Below, one piece after another: positions 57,264 through 64,000 of a DNA stretch of 64,000 bases (positions within the stretch are counted from its first letter, which is position 1; each line of letters opens with the position of its first letter). The notes under the pieces are model-generated. The model did no database searches. It was not told the DNA's origin and saw nothing but the letters and a program-made list of their open reading frames with translations. The stretch is taken from positions 228,935 to 292,934 of the forward strand of contig NZ_RBXP01000016.1 in NCBI RefSeq assembly GCF_003634965.1, written 5' to 3'. Position numbers and translations under genes: made by a program. Source of the stretch: Azonexus fungiphilus. GTDB lineage: Bacteria > Pseudomonadota > Gammaproteobacteria > Burkholderiales > Rhodocyclaceae.

Positions 57264-58040
57264 TCAGCGTGCCTTGAACTGCGGTTTGCGCTTCTCGAGG
57301 AAGGCCGCCAGGCCTTCGCGGTAGTCCTCGGTGGCGAGGAAGGCGAAGGATTCGGCTTTTTCGGCTTCGCTCAGCGGTCGACCGTCAAGCAGTCGGCGAA
57401 TCCACTGCTTGTGCCAGCCGGCGACCAGTGGCGCGCCGAGGCAGATGCGACGGGCGGTGGCGTAGGCTTCGTCGACCAGTTGCGCGTCGGCGACGACGCG
57501 GGTGACCAGGCCTTTCTCGTAGGCCTCGCGGGCGTTCAGGATGCGCCCCTCGAGCAGGATTTCCTTGACCACCGCCGGTCCGGCGAGGCGCAGCAGGCCT
57601 TCCATTTCGCCCGGATACATCGAGAAGCCGAGCTTGTTGATCGGCGCGCCGAACTTCGCACCCTCGCCGGCGATGCGCAGGTCGCAGGCGCCGGCAATCT
57701 CGAGGCCGCCGCCGATGCAGGCGCCGCGGATCAGCGCCACGGTCGGCTGCGGACAGTCGGCGATGGCGTTGAGCGCGGCGGCGACTTCGCCGTGATAGTG
57801 CAGTGCCTGCTCGAGCGTGGCGCGTCCGCTGACGAACTCCTCGAGGTCGCCGCCGGCGGCGAAAGCCTCGTCGCCGGCGCCGCGCAGGACGATGCAGCGA
57901 ATCTTGCGGTCGACCGCGAGAATGGCCATTTTTTCGCTCAGCGAGCGCCACATCGACAGGTCGATGGCATTCAGCTTGCCCGGGTTGTTGAGCGTCAGGG
58001 TCGCGACTTCGTCGTCGATGCTGAGGTCTATGCTACTCAT
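57264..58040 (-). CDS. Crotonase-fold (enoyl-CoA hydratase/isomerase family) protein
   Basis: 258 residues from the ATG complementary to 58038-58040. Oxyanion-hole motifs 'GDEAFAAGGDLEEF' and 'GACIGGGLEIAGACDLRIAG' are present, keeping the first catalytic Glu (GGLEIA). The second Glu of true hydratases (FGQPE in the classical enzyme) is replaced: the site reads FGAPIN. It may therefore be an isomerase, decarboxylase (YgfG-like) or other member. It is divergent from the DUF485-actP unit. Confidence 0.88.
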   Translation of the reverse strand: MSSIDLSIDDEVATLTLNNPGKLNAIDLSMWRSLSEKMAILAVDRKIRCIVLRGAGDEAFAAGGDLEEFVSGRATLEQALHYHGEVAAALNAIADCPQPTVALIRGACIGGGLEIAGACDLRIAGEGAKFGAPINKLGFSMYPGEMEGLLRLAGPAVVKEILLEGRILNAREAYEKGLVTRVVADAQLVDEAYATARRICLGAPLVAGWHKQWIRRLLDGRPLSEAEKAESFAFLATEDYREGLAAFLEKRKPQFKAR

Positions 58041-58078
58041 TTTATTGATGATTTCCGTTAAAACCACCGAGTGCAAAA

Positions 58079-58116
58079 CTTACACGCGGTGTAAGGTTGT
58101 TGAGTCTTATATAAGA
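58079..58116. promoter_or_regulatory. Two inverted repeats in the divergent promoter region before actP
   Basis: CTTACAC-GCG-GTGTAAG (58079-58095), a perfect 17-base inverted repeat, and TCTTATATAAGA (58105-58116), a perfect 12-base palindrome next to TACAAT. They lie between the crotonase-family gene and the DUF485-actP unit, so a regulator could control both. Confidence 0.55.
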
Positions 58117-58165
58117 TACAATGCCCGCGCCGATTCTTCGGTAATTATTAATAAGGAGAACAATT

Positions 58166-58486
58166 ATGAGCAGCGCGATGTACGAAAGGATGCGGGTTAA
58201 TCCCAAATTCCAGGAGCTGGTCGCCAGGAGGGGACGCTTCGCCTGGACCTTGGCCGCAATTGTCTTGATCATGTTCTACGGTTTCGTGATGGTCGTCGCC
58301 TTCGCCCCGCAGTCGCTGGGCCAGCCGATCGCCGAAGGCTCGCGATGGACCGTCGGTGTCGTCGTGGAACTCTTCATGTTCATCTTCTTCTGGGTGCTGA
58401 CCGCGGTTTACGTGCGTCGTGCCAATACCGAATTCGACGCCCTCTCGCAGGAAGTGGTGCGTGAAGCCTGGAAGGAGAACAAATAA
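58166..58486 (+). CDS. DUF485 membrane protein (YjcH-like), partner of ActP
   Basis: 106 residues with two membrane helices ('[20 protein letters not shown]' and a second near residue 70). DUF485 proteins are encoded just upstream of actP in many proteobacteria. A 1-base overlap with actP indicates coupling. An AAGGAGAA ribosome site precedes it. Confidence 0.92.
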   Translation: MSSAMYERMRVNPKFQELVARRGRFAWTLAAIVLIMFYGFVMVVAFAPQSLGQPIAEGSRWTVGVVVELFMFIFFWVLTAVYVRRANTEFDALSQEVVREAWKENK

Positions 58487-60147
58487 TGCGCAAGATCATT
58501 TCCGCGCTCGGGCTGCTCAGCCTGTGCACCCTGGCCGTTGCCGCCGATGCGGTCGGCGCGACCGAAAAGCAGGCGACCAACTGGCACGCCATCATCATGT
58601 TCTGCATCTTCGTGACGCTGACCATGGGGATCACCTACTGGGCGGCCAGCCGCACCAAGTCGACTTCTGACTTCTACACCGCCGGCGGCGGCATCACCGG
58701 TTTCCAGAACGGCCTGGCGATCGCTGGTGACTACATGTCGGCGGCGACGCTGCTCGGTCTGACGGCGATGGTCTACATGCAGGGCTACGATGGCTACATC
58801 TACATGCTCTGCTTCTTCGCCGGCTGGCCGATCATCCTCTTCCTGATGGCCGAACGCCTGCGCAACCTGGGCAAGTTCACCTTCTCCGACATCACCGCCT
58901 ACCGCCTCGACCAGGGCAAGGTGCGGACGATGGCCGCGGTGTCCTCGCTGACCGTCGTCTGCTTCTACCTGATCGCCCAGATGGTCGGTGCCGGTCAGCT
59001 GATCAAGCTGCTCTTCGGCCTCGAGTACAACGTCGCGATCTTCGCCGTCGGCATCCTGATGATGGTCTACGTCACCTTCGGCGGCATGGTCGCCACGACC
59101 TGGGTGCAGATCATCAAGGCCTGCATGCTGCTCGCCGGCGGCTCGCTGGTTATGTTCCTGGCGATGGGGCATTTCAACTTCTCGTTCACCAACGTCCTCG
59201 ATCAGGCGATGTCGGTGCACAAGCTGGGTGAGAAGCTGATGCACCCGGGCAGCCTGCTCGCCGACCCGGTCACCGCGATCTCGCTCGGCCTCGGCCTGAT
59301 GTTCGGTACCGCCGGCCTGCCGCACATCCTGATGCGCTTCTTCACCGTCACCGACGCCAAGGAAGCCCGCAAGTCGGTGCTGTATGCCTCCGGTTTCGTC
59401 GCCTACTTCTTCAACGTCATCTTCCTGATGGGCCTGACCGCGATCATCATCGTCGGCCAGAACCCGGAATTCTTCGAGGGTGGTGAAATCGGCAAGAAGC
59501 TGATCGGCGGCGGCAATATGGTTGCCATGCACCTGGCCAAGGCGGTCGGCGGCGACATGCTGCTCGGCTTCCTCGCGGCGGTTGCCTTCGCCACCATCCT
59601 GGCGGTCGTTTCCGGTCTGGCACTGGCTGGTGCTTCGGCAATCTCGCACGACATCTACGCCCGCGTGATCAAGAAGGGTACGGCCTCGGAAGCCGCGGAA
59701 ATCCGCGTTTCCAAGATCGCCACGATCTGCCTCGGCTTCGTTGCCATCGTTCTCGGCATCGCCTTTGAAAAGCAGAACATCGCCTTCATGGTCGGCCTGG
59801 CCTTCGGTGTTGCCGCAGCCGCCAACTTCCCGGTGCTGATCCTGTCGATGTACTGGAAGGGCCTGACCACCCGCGGCGCCCTGTGGGGCGGTTACGGCGG
59901 CCTGGTTTCGGCGGTGCTCTTCGTGCTCTTCTCGAAGTCGGTGTGGGTCGACGTGCTCGGCAATGCCGCGCCGCTGTTCCCCTACACCCAGCCGGCGCTG
60001 TTCGCGATGCCGGTTGCCTTCCTGCTCGCCTACCTCTTCTCGAAGTCGGATTCGAGCGTGCGGGCGCAGTCGGAAATCGAAGCTTTCGACGACCAGTACG
60101 TGCGCGCGCAGACCGGTTACGGCGCTGCCTCGGCGTCCAACCACTAA
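58486..60147 (+). CDS. actP: Cation/acetate symporter ActP
   Basis: 553 residues, sodium:solute symporter family with about 13 helices and an N-terminal signal-like helix. Diagnostic stretches include '[20 protein letters not shown]' and '[20 protein letters not shown]'. It takes up acetate (and possibly pyruvate or propionate). It is followed by a strong terminator. Confidence 0.94.
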   Translation: MRKIISALGLLSLCTLAVAADAVGATEKQATNWHAIIMFCIFVTLTMGITYWAASRTKSTSDFYTAGGGITGFQNGLAIAGDYMSAATLLGLTAMVYMQGYDGYIYMLCFFAGWPIILFLMAERLRNLGKFTFSDITAYRLDQGKVRTMAAVSSLTVVCFYLIAQMVGAGQLIKLLFGLEYNVAIFAVGILMMVYVTFGGMVATTWVQIIKACMLLAGGSLVMFLAMGHFNFSFTNVLDQAMSVHKLGEKLMHPGSLLADPVTAISLGLGLMFGTAGLPHILMRFFTVTDAKEARKSVLYASGFVAYFFNVIFLMGLTAIIIVGQNPEFFEGGEIGKKLIGGGNMVAMHLAKAVGGDMLLGFLAAVAFATILAVVSGLALAGASAISHDIYARVIKKGTASEAAEIRVSKIATICLGFVAIVLGIAFEKQNIAFMVGLAFGVAAAANFPVLILSMYWKGLTTRGALWGGYGGLVSAVLFVLFSKSVWVDVLGNAAPLFPYTQPALFAMPVAFLLAYLFSKSDSSVRAQSEIEAFDDQYVRAQTGYGAASASNH

Positions 60148-60160
60148 GCGGCAAGTCGAC

Positions 60161-60199
60161 AAAAAACCCCGGGCGATCAATGTCGCCCGGGGTTTTTTT
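60161..60199. terminator. Bidirectional intrinsic terminator after actP
   Basis: AAAAAACCCCGGGCGA, a short loop, then TCGCCCGGGG and TTTTTTT. It ends actP transcription and, read on the minus strand, can end the GntR gene at 60249. Confidence 0.93.
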
Positions 60200-60213
60200 A
60201 TGGGTTTTTGCCT

Positions 60214-60239
60214 GGATTTGACGGTCGACCGTCAAATCC
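60214..60239. repeat. 26-bp perfect palindrome between convergent genes
   Basis: Each 13-base arm reads GGATTTGACGGTC and meets its exact complement in the centre (GGTCGACC). There is no T-tract. It lies between the actP terminator and the 3' end of the GntR gene. The inner 12 bases equal the palindrome at 3943-3954. Confidence 0.6.
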
Positions 60240-60248
60240 GGCGAATTT

Positions 60249-60914
60249 TCAGCTGCCCTTGGTCGCTTGCGAGTCCATCCGTGCCAGCGCCTCGCGGCCG
60301 GACTGGATGTGGTCGAGCATCAGCTTTTCCGATTTCGCGGCGTCGCCGGAGAGCATGCTGGCGAGAATCGCCCGGTGCTCGTCGAGCGACTGCTGCAGTC
60401 GGCCCTCAAGCGACAGCGAGTGCAGCCGCGAGAGCTTGAGCACCTTGCGCAGGTCCTGGATCACCGAGAGCAGCCAGCGGTTGCCGGAAAGCGCCTGGAT
60501 CTTCTTGTGGAATTCCTGGTTGGCCTCGAAGAAGGCGTCGATGCGACCATCGCGTGCGGCCGACTCGAGCTGCTCGTGGATCGCCTTGAGCGCCGCCAGG
60601 TCGGCGCTGCGTGCGCGCTTGACTGCCTCGAAGGCACAGCGCGCCTCGAGCATGGCCATCAGCGGGAAGATGTCATCGAGATCCTGGCGCGAGATTTCGG
60701 TCACGTAGCAGCCGCGGCGCGGCTTCAGTTCGACCAGTCCTTCGGAAGCCAGGACCTTGAGCGCTTCGCGCAGCGGCGTCCGGGAGATGCCGTACTGTTC
60801 GGCGAGCTTCTGCTCGTCGATCCAGGTGCCGGGTGTCAGTTCGTGGGCGAAGATGCGTTGCCGCAGTCGTTCGGCGACTTCCTGGTAAAGCGCGGTAGGT
60901 GCAATGCGGTTCAT
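60249..60914 (-). CDS. GntR/FadR-family transcriptional regulator
   Basis: 221 residues. Winged helix 'EQYGISRTPLREALKVLASE' and FCD domain. It is divergent from the methylmalonyl-CoA mutase gene with 166 bases between, so it probably regulates that gene and perhaps actP. It is related in type, but not closely in sequence, to the regulator at 46499-47197. Confidence 0.9.
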   Translation of the reverse strand: MNRIAPTALYQEVAERLRQRIFAHELTPGTWIDEQKLAEQYGISRTPLREALKVLASEGLVELKPRRGCYVTEISRQDLDDIFPLMAMLEARCAFEAVKRARSADLAALKAIHEQLESAARDGRIDAFFEANQEFHKKIQALSGNRWLLSVIQDLRKVLKLSRLHSLSLEGRLQQSLDEHRAILASMLSGDAAKSEKLMLDHIQSGREALARMDSQATKGS

Positions 60915-61023
60915 TTTTTGGTGAGTTGTAGGCAGGGCAGCCGGTACATTGCCGACTTGCCTCCGTAATTATGGATAAAGTATTATGATGGGCTGACCAT
61001 GTCAAGCTGGGCCCTGAAAGCGT

Positions 61024-61038
61024 AGAATTTTGAATTCT
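61024..61038. promoter_or_regulatory. Inverted repeat upstream of methylmalonyl-CoA mutase
   Basis: AGAATT-TTG-AATTCT, a perfect 15-base inverted repeat 42 bases before the mutase ATG. It is a candidate operator for the divergent GntR regulator. A second AT-rich stretch (TAATTATGGATAAAGTATTA) lies about 45 bases further upstream. Confidence 0.4.
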
Positions 61039-61080
61039 GCATCATCGGCCCGAAAAAATCGAATCGGCGAGAGGTGTTTC

Positions 61081-63231
61081 ATGTCTGAAAAGTTCTTTGA
61101 TTCCAACAACCTGGATGTCTGGGAAAAGGCCGCGGCCAAACAGTCCCCGGGTGGCGATGTCAACAACCTGGTGTGGAATACCCCCGAAGGCCTTGCCGTC
61201 AAGGCGCTGTACACGAAAAAGGACGTCGACGGCCTCGAATTCGCCGACACCCTGCCCGGCGTCGCGCCCTTCCTGCGCGGCCCGCAGCCGACGATGTACG
61301 CGGTCAAGCCGTGGACCATCCGCCAGTACGCCGGCTTCTCCACCGCCGAAGCCTCCAACGCCTTCTACCGCAAGGCGCTTGCCGCCGGCGGCCAGGGCGT
61401 TTCCGTGGCCTTCGACCTGGCCACGCACCGCGGCTACGACTCGGATAACGCCCGCGTCACCGGCGACGTCGGCAAGGCCGGCGTGGCGATCGACTCCGTG
61501 GAAGACATGAAGATCCTCTTCGACGGCATCCCGCTCGACAAGATTTCCGTGTCGATGACGATGAACGGCGCCGTGCTGCCCATCCTCGCCGGCTACATCG
61601 TCGCCGCCGAGGAACAGGGCGTGAAGCAGGAGCAGCTCTCCGGCACGATCCAGAACGACATCCTCAAGGAATTCATGGTGCGGAACACCTACATCTATCC
61701 GCCCAAGCCGTCGATGAAGATCATCGCCGACATCTTCGCCTACACGGCGCAGAACATGCCGAAGTTCAACTCGATCTCGATTTCCGGTTATCACATCCAG
61801 GAAGCCGGTGCCAACCAGGCGATCGAACTCGCCTTCACGCTGGCCGACGGCATGGAATACGTGCGCACCGGCATCGCGTCCGGCATGGACGTCGATACCT
61901 TCGCCGGCCGCCTGTCCTTCTTCTGGGCGGTCGGGATGAACTTCTATCTCGAAATCGCCAAGATGCGCGCCGCCCGTCTGCTCTGGCATCGCATCATGTC
62001 CGGCTTCAACGCCAAGAGCCCGAAGTCGATGATGCTGCGCACGCACAGCCAGACTTCCGGCTGGTCGCTGACCGAGCAGGACCCGTACAACAACGTCGTC
62101 CGTACCACCATCGAAGCGATGGCAGCCGTGTTCGGCGGCACCCAGTCGCTGCACACCAACGCGCTCGACGAAGCGATCGCGCTGCCGACCGAGTTCTCGG
62201 CGCGCATCGCCCGCAACACCCAGCTGATCATCCAGGAAGAGACGCACATCACCAACGTCATCGACCCCTGGGCCGGTTCCTACATGATGGAAAAGCTGAC
62301 CCAGGACATGGCCGACAAGGCCTGGGCCATCATCCAGGAAATCGAGGCGATGGGCGGCATGACCAAGGCCGTCGAATCCGGCTGGGCCAAGATGCAGGTC
62401 GAAACCTGCGCCGCCGACAAGCAGGCGCGCATCGATTCCGGCAAGGACGTCATCGTCGGCGTCAACAAGTACAAGCTGGCCAAGGAAGACGCGATCGACA
62501 TCCTCGATATCGACAACCACGCCGTCCGCGAAGCCCAGATTGCCCGCCTCAAGAGCATTCGGGCCAGCCGCGACAGCGCCGCCGTCAATGCCGCGCTCGA
62601 CGCGCTGACCCAGGCCGCCGAAAGCGGCGAAGGCAACCTGCTCGACCTGACCGTCAAGGCGATCCGCCTGCGCGCCACGGTCGGCGAAGTGTCGGATGCG
62701 CTGGAAAAGGTCTTCGGCCGTTTCCGCGCCAACAACCAGACCATTTCCGGGGTTTACGGAGGCGTCGTCGAAGGCATGGAAAGCTGGGAAGAAATCAAGG
62801 CCGATGTCGCCAAGTTCGCCGAAGAAGAAGGCCGTCGCCCGCGCATCATGATCGCCAAGCTCGGCCAGGACGGCCATGACCGCGGGGCCAAGGTCGTTGC
62901 CACGGCCTATGCCGATCTCGGCTTCGACATCGACATGGGCCCGCTCTTCCAGACCCCGGAAGAAGCTGCCCGCCAGGCGATCGAGAACGACGTCCATGCC
63001 ATCGGCTGCTCGTCGCTGGCCGCCGGCCACAAGACGCTGGTGCCGCAGATCATCCAGTCGCTGAAAGCCCAGGGCGCCGACGACATCATCGTCTTCGCCG
63101 GCGGCGTGATTCCGGCGCAGGACTACGATGCGCTGTACGCGGCCGGTGCCAAGGCGATCTTCGGTCCGGGCACCCGGATCGAGGATTCGGCCAAGCGCGT
63201 GCTCGAAGAAATCCGCAAGGCGCGCGGCTAA
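61081..63231 (+). CDS. scpA: Methylmalonyl-CoA mutase
   Basis: 716 residues. The substrate-binding TIM barrel has '[20 protein letters not shown]' with the active-site Tyr and '[14 protein letters not shown]' with the active-site His. The C-terminal cobalamin domain has the lower-ligand motif GQDGHDRG, with the His near residue 599. It interconverts methylmalonyl-CoA and succinyl-CoA with adenosylcobalamin. The single-chain form is ScpA/MCM-like. meaB follows after 7 bases. Confidence 0.96.
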   Translation: MSEKFFDSNNLDVWEKAAAKQSPGGDVNNLVWNTPEGLAVKALYTKKDVDGLEFADTLPGVAPFLRGPQPTMYAVKPWTIRQYAGFSTAEASNAFYRKALAAGGQGVSVAFDLATHRGYDSDNARVTGDVGKAGVAIDSVEDMKILFDGIPLDKISVSMTMNGAVLPILAGYIVAAEEQGVKQEQLSGTIQNDILKEFMVRNTYIYPPKPSMKIIADIFAYTAQNMPKFNSISISGYHIQEAGANQAIELAFTLADGMEYVRTGIASGMDVDTFAGRLSFFWAVGMNFYLEIAKMRAARLLWHRIMSGFNAKSPKSMMLRTHSQTSGWSLTEQDPYNNVVRTTIEAMAAVFGGTQSLHTNALDEAIALPTEFSARIARNTQLIIQEETHITNVIDPWAGSYMMEKLTQDMADKAWAIIQEIEAMGGMTKAVESGWAKMQVETCAADKQARIDSGKDVIVGVNKYKLAKEDAIDILDIDNHAVREAQIARLKSIRASRDSAAVNAALDALTQAAESGEGNLLDLTVKAIRLRATVGEVSDALEKVFGRFRANNQTISGVYGGVVEGMESWEEIKADVAKFAEEEGRRPRIMIAKLGQDGHDRGAKVVATAYADLGFDIDMGPLFQTPEEAARQAIENDVHAIGCSSLAAGHKTLVPQIIQSLKAQGADDIIVFAGGVIPAQDYDALYAAGAKAIFGPGTRIEDSAKRVLEEIRKARG

Positions 63232-63238
63232 GGCCGGG

Positions 63239-64000
63239 ATGAAACTGGACGAGGCGCCGGTGCAGGCGAATCTCCTCTCGGATGCCGACCGGCAACTGGT
63301 CGATGGCGTCAGCCTTGGCCAGCGCCGGGCGCTGGCCAAGGCGATCACGCTGATCGAATCGACCCGCGCCGATCACCAGCGGCGTGCCCAGCAGGTGCTG
63401 ACCGCGCTGCTGCCGAAGACCGGCAACGCGATCCGGGTCGGCATCTCGGGCGTGCCCGGGGCCGGCAAGTCGACCTTCATCGAGGCGCTCGGCGTCTGGT
63501 TGATCGAGCAGGGCAAGAAACTCGCCGTGCTCGCCGTCGATCCGTCGTCGTCGGTCTCCGGCGGTTCCATCCTCGGCGACAAGACGCGCATGGAACTGCT
63601 CAGCCAGCGCGAGGAAGCCTTCATCCGGCCGAGTCCGTCGGCCGGTTCGCTCGGCGGCGTCGCCGAGAAGACGCGCGAAGCCATGCTGCTCTGCGAGGCG
63701 GCCGGCTACGACGTGATCATCATCGAGACGGTCGGCGTCGGCCAGAGCGAAACCACGGTCGCCGGCATGGTCGACATGTTCTGCCTGCTGCAGCTGCCGA
63801 ACGCCGGCGACGACCTGCAGGCGATCAAGAAGGGCATCGTCGAGATCGCCGACATGGTGGTCATCAACAAGGCCGACATCGACAAGCAGGCGACCGCCGT
63901 CGTCCGCGCCCAGTGGCGCAACGCGCTGCACATGCTGCGTCCGGCGTCGAAGAACTGGTCACCGCCGGTGATCGCGCTGTCGGCGCTGCACAAGCAGGGG
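63239..64000 (+). CDS. meaB: Methylmalonyl-CoA mutase-associated GTPase MeaB (3' end cut by window edge)
   Basis: 254 codons visible. Walker A GVPGAGKS at residues 71-78, the switch region '[20 protein letters not shown]', and '[11 protein letters not shown]'. This G3E-family GTPase protects and reloads methylmalonyl-CoA mutase with adenosylcobalamin. It lies directly behind the mutase. Confidence 0.95.
   Translation, partial: MKLDEAPVQANLLSDADRQLVDGVSLGQRRALAKAITLIESTRADHQRRAQQVLTALLPKTGNAIRVGISGVPGAGKSTFIEALGVWLIEQGKKLAVLAVDPSSSVSGGSILGDKTRMELLSQREEAFIRPSPSAGSLGGVAEKTREAMLLCEAAGYDVIIIETVGVGQSETTVAGMVDMFCLLQLPNAGDDLQAIKKGIVEIADMVVINKADIDKQATAVVRAQWRNALHMLRPASKNWSPPVIALSALHKQG

Noticed and set aside
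61042-63348. 768-codon minus-strand open frame opposite methylmalonyl-CoA mutase
   Set aside because: Antisense shadow of a clearly functional mutase; composition artefact of high third-position GC.

Overview
This is a high-G+C chromosomal segment of a Gram-negative bacterium, most likely a betaproteobacterium and plausibly a member of the Rhodocyclales. That placement is inferred from protein character, the complete ybgC-tolQRAB-pal-cpoB-queE cluster, a 6S RNA-like locus behind zapA, and the base composition; no rRNA gene is present. The genes are mostly core genes packed into operons, many with 4-base stop/start overlaps (ATGA, GTGA). No tRNA, rRNA, insertion sequence, prophage or CRISPR array was seen.

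Layout. 1-3778: a truncated LysR regulator, small envelope proteins, a DUF1294 protein and a HerA-like ATPase. 4036-5504: a lower-GC island of three minus-strand gene cassettes, each followed by a recognisable attC site, with no integron integrase in the window. This is a cluster of attC sites lacking an integrase (CALIN) and is the most unusual region here. 5505-5890 is gene-free with degenerate repeats. 5891-11723: yebC, an exonuclease, an EamA transporter and ruvC-ruvA-(AI-2E family transporter)-ruvB. 11720-15192: a chemoreceptor and a diguanylate cyclase. 15320-20865: the Tol-Pal envelope cluster ending in queE. 20881-23124: PilZ and PAS-GGDEF-EAL proteins (c-di-GMP). 23071-27548: a branched-chain amino acid/amide-type ABC transporter, livFGMHJ. 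27648-34436: queC, a YeeE/YedE transporter, a Tat-exported metallo-beta-lactamase-fold protein, HD and DsbA-type enzymes, and a LysR/TSUP pair. 34534-44310: a Tim44-like protein plus cobalamin genes (cobB, cobO, btuD, btuC, btuB under a cobalamin riboswitch), with a Crp/Fnr regulator and some oddments. 44445-45697: a ZapB-like protein, zapA, 6S RNA and an EVE protein.

45694-57254 is a malonate-use locus: a GntR regulator, a TRAP transporter (dctPQM) and a complete malonate decarboxylase set in the order mdcA-C-D-E-G-B-H. It is bracketed by two paralogous TSUP membrane proteins. 57264-64000 continues with acyl-CoA and acetate functions: a crotonase-fold enzyme, DUF485-actP acetate symport, a second GntR regulator, methylmalonyl-CoA mutase and its G-protein chaperone MeaB (cut by the right edge).

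How it fits together: the right third takes up malonate, decarboxylates it to acetate, and handles acetate and propionate-type acyl-CoA. The mutase needs adenosylcobalamin, and the window also carries cobalamin uptake (BtuB/BtuC/BtuD), an adenosyltransferase (CobO) and a corrin-ring amidase (CobB). Several divergent promoter regions hold inverted repeats that look like operators for the adjacent GntR or other regulators.
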